This document shows, piece by piece, positions 56,569 through 64,000 of a stretch of DNA of 64,000 nt; the first letter of the stretch is position 1; each line of letters opens with the position of its first letter. Source of the stretch: SAR86 cluster bacterium SAR86E (lineage in GTDB: Bacteria; Pseudomonadota; Gammaproteobacteria; Magnimaribacterales; D2472); assembly GCA_000307935.1 (NCBI GenBank), contig AMWX01000008.1:62001-126000 (forward strand), given 5' to 3'. A program made the position numbers and the translations under genes. The notes below the pieces were generated by a model. It was not told where the DNA came from, did not search any database, and worked only from the letters and a program-made list of their open reading frames with translations.

Positions 56569-59500
56569 GTGCTCAATCCAATAAAAAATATAATTTTGGG
56601 AGCCTTTGTAATTAGCTGGCTAGGCATTTTCTTAATTCTTTCACTTTATGTATTTCCCAAGCAAACCATTCGAGCTGTTGATAATTATTTTCTTTATTCA
56701 CATTCTATTAACTTTAAGGATTTAGAAAATCGGGGTACTTTTTTGGGCCCAATCCTAAAATTTTCAGAACTGGAAGTTAGTAATAAAAATCAAAAAATCT
56801 TTGAGGCTAGGAATCTTGATATTGGTATCCAGCTATCGTTGGGCATATTTTTTAAAGAAATCATTGTTGAGAAACTTGTTTTAAATGAAGGTTTCTTTAG
56901 GTTTGAGAAATCAAACGAAAATAAGATTAGTTTTCCTTCCATATCATTAGCAAATTATTTTACATTTTCAATTGAGAATTTTTTGTATAAAAAAGATAGC
57001 AAAAATATTCTAATAAATGGCAGTATGTCAGGGTCTATTTCAGAATCACTATCTGGTCAGATCAATCTAATGCATGAAGATAATTTGAGCACTATCTCGC
57101 TTATGGGAGGAGGTAATAATTATAATTTTTCCATCAATCTTCATAACTCAAATTGGTTTGATTTACTGCCTATCAGTTTTTTAAAGCCTATTTCAGATTT
57201 GAGCTTTCATTTAAAGTCGATGGGCTCTATCAACCAAGGGTCATCAATTATTAAGGGCTCGATTGGGCTCAATGAATGGTTAGCTAAAAATGTAAATATT
57301 AAAAAAAATTATGGATCATTTGAGGTTAAGTTACACAATGGCAAAGGTGAATTAGCCCTTTCAAAATTTTTAAATCCAATAATTGATGAAAGTGACCCTA
57401 TAAAATTTGATTTTTATAAAAAAAATATTTTCATCCCTTCATTAATTTTATCAAATCAAATTTTAGACCTCCAAAAATATAAGATTCTAAACCTATCCAT
57501 TAAAAATTTCTTTCTATCATTTAAGCAATCAAATATAGTTTTTTCTGGTTTGTTAGCAGACCTTGACTTGGAAAATCTCTATTTTAATAGAATCTTAGAT
57601 ATTTCTGGACATTTTTCAGGTAACCCCAAAGGTATAAATTTAAGGCTGTTTTCAGATTCCACATCTTTGATAAAAAACTCTCAGCAATCTATTCTTGCTT
57701 CAATAGATGGTTATGGGCATCTCAGTGATACAGGGCTGGGTTTAAAAGCTCTTATTGATTCAAATGAATCATCAATAAATCTTAATTTAAGTTTTAATCC
57801 TCTGTCTAAGGAACCACTTCTCGTTGAGTTAAAGGGAGCCGACGCCTCAAAGAAATTAATTTTGACTTCATTTCCACAGTCTTTATCTTCAGTCAATAAT
57901 TTTATTCAATCAAACATTTCTCTGAGTAATAAAAATAATATCTATCTAAAATATTCTGGAGGAGCTCTAAATTCTAATTCTAAATTTCAACTTAAATTGT
58001 TTGCAAATCAGGCAAATATATCAGGTATTTCTAAGCTTCAGTTGAGTCTGAGAGATGTGCTGATTGAAGCAGATAAAAAAAACCTATACATAAACTCAAA
58101 TATCGGGCGGGTAGGAAAAATTTCCTATACCAAAGGGTTTGGCATCCTGAATTACCAGGATCAGCAACTGAAGTTTTCAACATCTCATTTAGTAGATTTA
58201 AAAGATTTAGTTGAGTCCAATATATTACCTCAAAATACTTCAATCTCTGATATTCAAGCCTTGCACAAGGGCAGAATTCAGTTATCTAGTGCTGAATACA
58301 AGAGCGCCATATCAGCTGAGGTGGGTTCATTTTCTTTTCCCTTTACAAATGAACAACATGTAAATATAAGGAGTGGTAATTTTTTTATCACCAGTCTTGA
58401 TCAAATCTTTGGGACTTTCTCAGCCAATTTACTTAATCAAGATGTACATATCCTTTTAAAAGGAAAGGAATTATTTAGTGACTTTGATATTAATTTTTTA
58501 ACCACAATCAATATTGATCCAAAAAAATATATACCTCAAACAGATTTACTGAATATTGCTGGAAAAGATAATTTTTTAGTTGATTTAAAATTATTTGCTT
58601 TAAAAAAACCTTTGCTCAAAATTTCTTCAGACCTTCAAGAAATAAAAATAAGATCGCCTCTTAAATTTCTGAATAAAGAAAAATCTAAGACTTTGCAAAC
58701 ATTAATATCAATAGAGGGCTTTAAAGATCCTGCGCTGAAATTAGTAAATGATTTTATGTACATTGATATAAAAGATTTAAGTATTTTTGAGGGATATATC
58801 TCTATTGGAGGATTGCTACCCGAAAAATATAATTTTTTTAGAAATCAATCTGGGCTAAATATATTCATCAAAACCAATAGCTTTGATCTTAATGATTTCC
58901 AATCTATTTCTTTTGATCAAAGTCAAAGCACTAATATTAACTTTCAAAACTTTGCTTTTGAGATCGACAGACTCAATGCTTTTGAAAACACTTTTTTAAA
59001 AGTATCTGGCTTATTTGAATTTAATAATAAGGAGATGAAAGGGAATATTAATGGCAAAAATTTAAACTTAAATTATAAAAATGATACTTCAGGTTTTTTT
59101 AGAATTGATTTAAAAAACTCCACAATAAAAAATATTAATTTTTTTACAACTAATAATAGCAGTTTTAATAATGTTATTAATTCTAGGATTACAATTGAAA
59201 ATTCTAATATTGAAAATATAAATATTTCAAATGCCGACTTCTATGTGTTAAGCAATCAAGATGCTCTAACTTTTAACAATATTAAAATGAAGTCAGATTT
59301 GATTAATATTTCTTCCCAAAATTCCTCTTCGCCAGCATATCTATCATTCAATAAAAATATTCCTTTATATAAAATTAATGGAAATTTTCTTGTAAAAGAT
59401 TCAAAGCAAATTCCTCTTTTAAGAGACTATATTGATTTTAGCTATTTTAATGGTTCTTTAAACTTGCAATGGCAAAATTTGTTGAGATTAAGTCATATTG

Positions 59501-59991
59501 AGGGAAAGGCAGATTTTATTCTCAAGGACTTAACTATTCCAAGCACTTTACCAAACTCCTCGGCTTTTAACCTTTTAGGGGTGCTGAATTTAAAAAATAT
59601 TTTAGGTAAGTTAGTCAATTTTGATTTATCGCTTGATGAGTATACCTCTACTCAATTAAGTAGGGTGGAAGCAAATCTTCTCTTGAGCCAATCGAGGCTT
59701 CGCCTTGCAGAGCCCTTATTTATTGAAACTAATGCAGCAAAAATGAAATGGATAGGTCAAATCAATAAAAATAAATCTGAGATTTTAGATGATTTAGATT
59801 TGAATTTAGATTTAAGAATAAGGGTTGGAGAAAATATCCCTTGGTATGCAGCTATATTGGGAGGCCTGCCAGCAGTTGCTGGATCGGCTGTGCTGAATGA
59901 ATTCTTTGAAGAAGATATAAATAATTTATCTAATTATCAGTATGAGGTTACTGGCAATATTAACAAGCCTCAATTATCAAGGCTTAAATAA
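56569..59991 (+). CDS. yhdP: YhdP-like AsmA-family envelope protein
   Basis: Large protein of 1140 residues with an N-terminal membrane anchor (about 9-28) and a very long periplasmic body of beta-strand repeats. This matches YhdP/TIGR02099, an AsmA-like bridge implicated in moving phospholipid to the outer membrane in E. coli. The C-terminal block is the most family-like: SSAFNLLGVLNLKNI, VEANLLLSQSRLRLAEP and the RVGENIPWYAAILGGLPAVAG segment. The middle (300-1000) is Asn/Ser/Phe-rich and diverged. The start is GTG, 2 nt after mreD. In E. coli maf and rng lie between mreD and yhdP; both are absent here. It overlaps mgtE by 8 bp at the 3' end. Confidence 0.88.
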   Translation: MLNPIKNIILGAFVISWLGIFLILSLYVFPKQTIRAVDNYFLYSHSINFKDLENRGTFLGPILKFSELEVSNKNQKIFEARNLDIGIQLSLGIFFKEIIVEKLVLNEGFFRFEKSNENKISFPSISLANYFTFSIENFLYKKDSKNILINGSMSGSISESLSGQINLMHEDNLSTISLMGGGNNYNFSINLHNSNWFDLLPISFLKPISDLSFHLKSMGSINQGSSIIKGSIGLNEWLAKNVNIKKNYGSFEVKLHNGKGELALSKFLNPIIDESDPIKFDFYKKNIFIPSLILSNQILDLQKYKILNLSIKNFFLSFKQSNIVFSGLLADLDLENLYFNRILDISGHFSGNPKGINLRLFSDSTSLIKNSQQSILASIDGYGHLSDTGLGLKALIDSNESSINLNLSFNPLSKEPLLVELKGADASKKLILTSFPQSLSSVNNFIQSNISLSNKNNIYLKYSGGALNSNSKFQLKLFANQANISGISKLQLSLRDVLIEADKKNLYINSNIGRVGKISYTKGFGILNYQDQQLKFSTSHLVDLKDLVESNILPQNTSISDIQALHKGRIQLSSAEYKSAISAEVGSFSFPFTNEQHVNIRSGNFFITSLDQIFGTFSANLLNQDVHILLKGKELFSDFDINFLTTINIDPKKYIPQTDLLNIAGKDNFLVDLKLFALKKPLLKISSDLQEIKIRSPLKFLNKEKSKTLQTLISIEGFKDPALKLVNDFMYIDIKDLSIFEGYISIGGLLPEKYNFFRNQSGLNIFIKTNSFDLNDFQSISFDQSQSTNINFQNFAFEIDRLNAFENTFLKVSGLFEFNNKEMKGNINGKNLNLNYKNDTSGFFRIDLKNSTIKNINFFTTNNSSFNNVINSRITIENSNIENINISNADFYVLSNQDALTFNNIKMKSDLINISSQNSSSPAYLSFNKNIPLYKINGNFLVKDSKQIPLLRDYIDFSYFNGSLNLQWQNLLRLSHIEGKADFILKDLTIPSTLPNSSAFNLLGVLNLKNILGKLVNFDLSLDEYTSTQLSRVEANLLLSQSRLRLAEPLFIETNAAKMKWIGQINKNKSEILDDLDLNLDLRIRVGENIPWYAAILGGLPAVAGSAVLNEFFEEDINNLSNYQYEVTGNINKPQLSRLK

Positions 59992-61339
59992 GAACTAAGC
60001 TAGCCAAACCTAGAAATGAAAAAAATCCTATTACATCTGTGACTGTTGTCACAACAACGCTACCGGCTATAGCTGGATCTTGATTAAATTTTCGCAGCAT
60101 AATTGGAATAAAAATCCCAGCAACTGCTGAACATATCAAATTCACTATCATTGCAAAGCAAATCAGAATGGAAATGGTAATGCTATTGAACCATAAATAA
60201 GTTATACCACCTACCAAAATTGATAACAGAATACCATTAACTATGGACACAGCTAATTCCCTCTTGTACAACCAATTAATATTAGTTTTATTGATTTGCT
60301 GGAGTGTTAACCCTCTGATCATAATTGTCAGTGTTTGAGTGCCGGCAACTCCTCCCATGCTGGCTACAATGGGCATTAAGATTGCTAGATAAACTATCTC
60401 ATCAATAGTTTGCTGGAATAAGCTAATAGTCATAGATGCGATAAATGCCGTCATTAAATTTATTGAGAGCCATAGAATTCGGCTTCTAGCAGCTCTAGCT
60501 GGTGCTGCAAATGTATCTTCTGCAATACCAGCCATCCCTAAGAAATTTTGATCGGCATCCTCCATAATGACATCAACCACATCATCAATGGTGATTCTTC
60601 CTATTAAATTTTTACTATCATCAACCACTGGTGCAGAAACCCAATCATTCTGTTCAAATAGCCTAGAAACATCTTTATCGTTTAAATTTGCAGACAATGG
60701 ATCTGTTTCTGTTTCCATTAACTCTCTTACATTTAACGAAGGATCTGAAACAACAATTGTTGAAACAGATAATGATCCTAAATACTTATTTTCTCTTGAA
60801 ACTACAAAAATTTTGTCAGTATTTTGAGGTAGTTTTTTTTGGGCTCTTAAGTACCTCATAACGACTTCAAGGCTATGCTTAGGTCTTACGCTAATAATAT
60901 CTGTATTCATGAGACCGCCAGCAGAATCTACAGGGTACTCTAAAACATCTTTAATTCTTTGCCTGTCTCTTTTTGACATAGAGGCTAGGATATTTTCAGT
61001 TGTTCTATCTGGTAATGTTTGAAGAATATCTACTATTTTATCAAGCTCAAGATCTTGAATAATTGCTATTAGTTCATCTGGTAAAATTTCTGAAATTAAT
61101 TCTTGTTGTATTTCATCATGTAGTTCTGCAATGATTTCTCCTTCATCTTGAATTTCAATAAGAGACCACAAAAACTTCCTTTCCTTGGGTGGAAGAGATT
61201 CCATTGTGTGAGCCACTTCAGATGGATGCATGCCATGCAAAATCCTTTTTATTTGATTAATTGATGGCTCTACATTCGGATTTTGTATGCTTTTTAGTAA
61301 CTCTTCAGATGAGAAATGATGAGGAGTTATTTTTTTCAT
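59984..61339 (-). CDS. mgtE: Magnesium transporter MgtE
   Basis: Mg2+-gated Mg2+ channel of the inner membrane, 451 residues. The cytosolic N domain (about 1-130) has HPSEVAHTMESLPPKERK. A pair of CBS domains (about 135-260; DIISVRPKHSLEVVMRYL and the second with DSKNLIGRITIDDVVDV) senses intracellular Mg2+. Five membrane helices (about 285-451) include GVAGTQTLTIMIRGL. It directly follows rpoN. In several gammaproteobacteria hpf-ptsN-rapZ-npr sit between the two. Confidence 0.95.
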   Translation of the reverse strand: MKKITPHHFSSEELLKSIQNPNVEPSINQIKRILHGMHPSEVAHTMESLPPKERKFLWSLIEIQDEGEIIAELHDEIQQELISEILPDELIAIIQDLELDKIVDILQTLPDRTTENILASMSKRDRQRIKDVLEYPVDSAGGLMNTDIISVRPKHSLEVVMRYLRAQKKLPQNTDKIFVVSRENKYLGSLSVSTIVVSDPSLNVRELMETETDPLSANLNDKDVSRLFEQNDWVSAPVVDDSKNLIGRITIDDVVDVIMEDADQNFLGMAGIAEDTFAAPARAARSRILWLSINLMTAFIASMTISLFQQTIDEIVYLAILMPIVASMGGVAGTQTLTIMIRGLTLQQINKTNINWLYKRELAVSIVNGILLSILVGGITYLWFNSITISILICFAMIVNLICSAVAGIFIPIMLRKFNQDPAIAGSVVVTTVTDVIGFFSFLGLASLVLI

Positions 61340-61346
61340 TGAATTA

Positions 61347-61352
61347 ATTCTA
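61347..61352 (-). promoter_or_regulatory. Candidate -10 box 7 nt before mgtE ATG
   Basis: On the minus strand TAGAAT (one mismatch to TATAAT) is followed by TAATTCA and the mgtE ATG. A GAGG lies further upstream but is 14 or more nt away. It may be an internal promoter after rpoN. Confidence 0.3.
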
Positions 61353-61367
61353 CCTCACTAAAAAAAA

Positions 61368-62633
61368 TTATCTGTTTCTTGAATTTGGTAAGTTAATTTT
61401 TTTTCTATATTTTGTAATTGTTCTTCGTGCTAGGTTAAAACCACGGAGGTTCAGCAGATCAGCAATTTTTTGATCACTTAACTTTTTTGATTCGTCTGCA
61501 ATAATTTGTTTTATTTCTTCCATCAGCTGTGATGGCGTAACTTTTCTTGTTTTTGAAACTGAATTAGCTAAAAGAGATTTCATAGAAACGGCTCCTTTAG
61601 GTGTTTGAATATATTTAGATCTAAGTATCCTAGAAACAGTAGACGGGCTTATCTTTAATGTTTTCGCAAGTTCAATATTTGAAAGAGGTACTAGCTCTGA
61701 AGAAAGATCCAGGAGAAAATCTGCTTGAATTTTACATATTAAGGAACCAACCTCATACACAGTTTCATTTCGCCTTTTTATCGCGCGAATTAACCATTTT
61801 GCGTCATCTATTTTTTCGATTAACTGAGAACCAGCATTATTCTTTTTGTCTTTAGTAAGAGCTATGAGTTCTTTATCTAAAACAATATTAGGAAAAGCAG
61901 CTTCTTTAAATTTAACATCTAGTGATAAATTATCCCTAGGCATAACCTCTAAATCGGGCTGGATAATATTAGATGGCTCGAATTCTAAACCAGGAGAAAG
62001 ATCACATTTTTTAATTTCAGTTAATACCTCTTCAATTAATTTCTCAGAAAAAGATAAAAGTAATGCATCCTTAGCATCTAGAAAATTTATATATTTTGGA
62101 TTGAAAAGTATTTCAGAGGCTATTTTCAGATTAACTGGATCCAAATTTTTTCGTTGAAGTTGTAAATAAATAGACTCTTTAAAATTTCTTGCACCAATTC
62201 CAGCTGGCTCAAGATCATGCACAATTCCCTCAAGAACATTCTGTATTTCTTTATATGTATAAAAAAAATTAAGGCTCTCCTCAATCACGTCCAATGGATC
62301 GTGGAGAAGACCATCTTCCCCAAGAGATTGAATAATAGCTAATGCAATTTTCTCTTTTTTAGGGCTCAGTCTTAAGTCTATAAGTTGTGATTCTAAATGA
62401 TCGCCTAATGTAGCCATGCTGGAGAGGTTTTGAATTATGTCTTCATCATCGAAGCTTGAATTATTATCTAAATTTTCAACCTTATTTAAGAATGGATTCT
62501 CATCTATTTCATTATTAATTCTATTGATAATTTCTAATCTTGATAATTGAAGTAGATCAATCGATTTTTTTAATTGAGGAGTAATTGAAAGCTGTTGCTT
62601 TTGTTGGAATTCTCTAACCAGCCTAATTGCCAT
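61368..62633 (-). CDS. rpoN: RNA polymerase sigma-54 factor
   Basis: Alternative sigma factor that needs AAA+ activators and reads -24/-12 promoters; 421 residues, shorter than E. coli (477). Region I (1-50) is QLSITPQLKKSIDLLQLSRLEI, followed by an acidic region II of reduced length, the core-binding domain and the helix-turn-helix. The RpoN box ARRTITKYR (402-410) that reads the -24 element is intact. No enhancer-binding protein is encoded here. It lies between lptB and mgtE, as part of the conserved lpt-rpoN cluster. Confidence 0.96.
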   Translation of the reverse strand: MAIRLVREFQQKQQLSITPQLKKSIDLLQLSRLEIINRINNEIDENPFLNKVENLDNNSSFDDEDIIQNLSSMATLGDHLESQLIDLRLSPKKEKIALAIIQSLGEDGLLHDPLDVIEESLNFFYTYKEIQNVLEGIVHDLEPAGIGARNFKESIYLQLQRKNLDPVNLKIASEILFNPKYINFLDAKDALLLSFSEKLIEEVLTEIKKCDLSPGLEFEPSNIIQPDLEVMPRDNLSLDVKFKEAAFPNIVLDKELIALTKDKKNNAGSQLIEKIDDAKWLIRAIKRRNETVYEVGSLICKIQADFLLDLSSELVPLSNIELAKTLKISPSTVSRILRSKYIQTPKGAVSMKSLLANSVSKTRKVTPSQLMEEIKQIIADESKKLSDQKIADLLNLRGFNLARRTITKYRKKINLPNSRNR

Positions 62634-62636
62634 CTT

Positions 62637-63359
62637 TTAAGAAAACATCTCGCCAAAGTAACTTTCTTTTACTGTTGAGTTTTGAGTTAATTCTTCTTGC
62701 GTACCTTCAGCTATTATTTTTCCATTATTTAGTATTAATGCACGATCACACAAGCTTAAGGTCTCCCTAACATTATGATCGGTAATTAATAATGCCATAT
62801 CTTTTTTTGATATTGCTACAAGCAATTCCTTAATCTCTTCTACAGCAATTGGATCAATTCCAGCAAATGGCTCATCAAGAAGTAAAATGCTTGGCTGAGA
62901 GATCATTGTTCGTGCAATTTCAACTTTGCGCCTCTGACCTCCAGACAGCATTCTTCCTTTCAGACCTAAAATTGTATTAAGACTAAAGTCATCGATAATT
63001 TCTTTTACAAAATTTGTGTAGTCAGAACTTCCTGAGATTAATTCAGACATACCCATTAAATTTTGTTCAACTGTTAAATCTAAAAAAAGAGATGCTTCTT
63101 GAGGTAAATATACTAAACCATGTCTAGCCCGAATATGCATAGCATCTTTGCTAACATCTTTATCTCTAATAAATACCTTTCCTTTCTCAGAAAAAACAAG
63201 GCCTGCTGCAATATAAAATGCAGTAGTTTTACCAGCTCCATTAGGTCCAAGCAATCCTACAATTTCATTTCTGTTGATTGAGAAGCTTATGTCAGATAGT
63301 ATCTGGTTTCCGTTTATAGATTTATTTATATTCGAAAGTTTAAGATAAGCATTATTCAT
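62637..63359 (-). CDS. lptB: LPS export ATPase LptB
   Basis: ABC ATPase that powers LptFG, 240 residues, cytoplasmic face. Walker A is GPNGAGKTT (38-46), the Q-loop LVYLPQEASLF is typical of LptB, the signature is LSGGQRRK (about 139), Walker B is ILLLDEPFAGID and the switch His is in ITDHNVRE. It overlaps lptA by 8 nt. Its membrane partners are at 12325-14447. Confidence 0.97.
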   Translation of the reverse strand: MNNAYLKLSNINKSINGNQILSDISFSINRNEIVGLLGPNGAGKTTAFYIAAGLVFSEKGKVFIRDKDVSKDAMHIRARHGLVYLPQEASLFLDLTVEQNLMGMSELISGSSDYTNFVKEIIDDFSLNTILGLKGRMLSGGQRRKVEIARTMISQPSILLLDEPFAGIDPIAVEEIKELLVAISKKDMALLITDHNVRETLSLCDRALILNNGKIIAEGTQEELTQNSTVKESYFGEMFS

Positions 63360-63750
63360 TAGATAGAATTTGGTATGTAATTAAATTTGCATTTATAACG
63401 TTTCCTTGATTATTCAGCTCAGCATTTCCAATCATTTTCATTGCCTCATTGGGAAATATAATAAAGGTCTCTGCTTTTCCTTCGATTTTTTCAGATTTAA
63501 TGGTTGCAGGATTTCCGAAAATTTTTAAACTTTCTTCGTCAAGTATTAAGGTAGCCTCATCTCCAGATATTAAATAATTTCCAAAAGAGATTTTTATGTC
63601 ATCTAAAAAAGCTAAATTACCCTCAATTTCATTTAATGTAATTTCATTTGCCTGAATTGAAATATTTTGAAAATTGCTCAATGCACAGTTTGCATCGTTT
63701 ATATATATACAACCAATAATCAAAAATAATGTTCTATAAAGTTCTTGCAT
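63352..63750 (-). CDS. lptA: LPS periplasmic bridge protein LptA, short
   Basis: Periplasmic OstA-like protein that forms the LPS bridge from LptC to LptD; about 132 residues against 185 in E. coli. A signal peptide (about 1-22, LYRTLFLIIGCIYINDANC) is followed by beta-strand repeats such as IQANEITLNEIEGNLAFLDDIKISFGNY. I chose the ATG at 63750, 7 nt after the kdsD stop; a TTG start at 63777 would run into kdsD. The call relies on the signal peptide, repeats and coupling to lptB. A Cys near the signal-peptide end raises the chance of a lipoprotein but no clear lipobox is seen. Confidence 0.82.
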   Translation of the reverse strand: MQELYRTLFLIIGCIYINDANCALSNFQNISIQANEITLNEIEGNLAFLDDIKISFGNYLISGDEATLILDEESLKIFGNPATIKSEKIEGKAETFIIFPNEAMKMIGNAELNNQGNVINANLITYQILSNE

Positions 63751-63757
63751 TAGTTTT

Positions 63758-64000
63758 CTAGATAATTCCCGATTCAAGTAATTGATGCATCGTTATTATT
63801 CCAAATTCACTTTTTTCCCCTTCATGAGGTTTAACAACAAGGCTAAGTATTTTATTCTTTTCCATAATTTCTGCCGCATCAATGGCTAAATCATCACCAA
63901 ATATGCTTTTAAAATTTGCTGTCATAATATCTTTTATATTTGTATTTTCTATGTCGACACCATTATTAAGACATCTCCTAAGATCACCGTCTGTGAAGAC
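63758..64000 (-). CDS. kdsD: Arabinose-5-phosphate isomerase, C-terminal part (5' end outside window)
   Basis: The last 80 codons are visible; the gene runs off the window edge. The frame gives VFTDGDLRRCLNNG, the junction that marks the second CBS domain of KdsD/KpsF/GutQ, and ends at TAG. The enzyme interconverts ribulose-5-phosphate and arabinose-5-phosphate for Kdo, a core LPS sugar. The SIS isomerase domain lies outside. lptA begins 7 nt after its stop. In E. coli kdsC and lptC lie between kdsD and lptA; neither is here. Confidence 0.9.
   Translation of the reverse strand, partial: VFTDGDLRRCLNNGVDIENTNIKDIMTANFKSIFGDDLAIDAAEIMEKNKILSLVVKPHEGEKSEFGIITMHQLLESGII

Noticed and set aside
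63751..63777. Longer lptA frame from TTG 63777
   Set aside because: It overlaps the kdsD coding sequence and its charged extra residues spoil an otherwise good signal peptide.

Overview
The window is a dense, AT-rich bacterial chromosome segment. Most gene clusters are in gammaproteobacterial order: lptFG/pepA/valS, map-glnD-dapD, carAB, ftsH-glmM-tpiA-secG, rimP-nusA-infB-rbfA-truB-rpsO-pnp, lolB-ispE-tRNA-Gln-prs-rplY-pth-ychF, hemA-prfA-prmC, gatCAB, mreBCD-yhdP and kdsD-lptA-lptB-rpoN-mgtE. Short intergenic gaps, 4-nt ATGA overlaps, overlapping gene ends and repeated loss of genes usually found inside these clusters (holC, folP, kdsC, lptC, hpf-ptsN-rapZ-npr, maf-rng) point to a genome-streamlined marine gammaproteobacterium. 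SAR86-type is my best guess; it is inferred from gene content and not proven. I see no rRNA, CRISPR array, IS element, prophage or integrase.

Layout. 1-2652: 3' part of glpD and an FGGY sugar/polyol kinase. 2676-7944: an accessory operon behind a promoter with a 19-bp spacer and a dyad, the hallmark of MerR control. It encodes a small membrane protein, a MerR regulator with one conserved-position cysteine, an aldo/keto reductase, an SDR, an acyl-CoA carboxylase carboxyltransferase and a membrane-anchored alpha/beta hydrolase. 7928-14861: valS and pepA (minus), lptF-lptG (plus) and an RDD protein (minus). 14903-21848: a POT peptide transporter (plus), then dapE, dapD, glnD and map (minus). 21989-31682: carA-carB-greA-rlmE-ftsH-glmM-tpiA-secG (plus). 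31847-32110: divergent tRNA-Leu(GAG) and initiator tRNA-Met sharing a 14-bp palindrome between their promoters. 32161-40063: the rimP-to-pnp translation/RNA operon. 40244-40752: two small hydrophobic protein genes, each closed by a hairpin. 40824-45693 (minus): tRNA-Met, ychF, pth, rplY, prs, tRNA-Gln, ispE, lolB. 45671-50974 (plus): hemA-prfA-prmC, then an acyl-CoA ligase plus MaoC hydratase pair. 50967-54129 (minus): gatCAB. 54203-59991 (plus): mreBCD and yhdP. 59984-64000 (minus): mgtE, rpoN, lptB, lptA and the 3' end of kdsD.

The core genes cover translation and RNA turnover, amino-acid and pyrimidine synthesis, cell-envelope assembly (lptFG, lptAB, kdsD, mreBCD, yhdP, lolB, glmM) and tetrapyrrole/isoprenoid precursors. 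The parts most worth follow-up are the MerR-controlled cassette at 2.7-7.9 kb, the twin small membrane proteins at 40.2-40.8 kb, the tRNA-Leu/tRNA-fMet control region with an unusual initiator tRNA acceptor end, the rpsO leader, and a recurring arrangement in which a -10 box lies 6-8 nt before an ATG with no Shine-Dalgarno. The last suggests leaderless mRNAs for greA, dapD, glmM, an RDD gene, hemA and perhaps mgtE.
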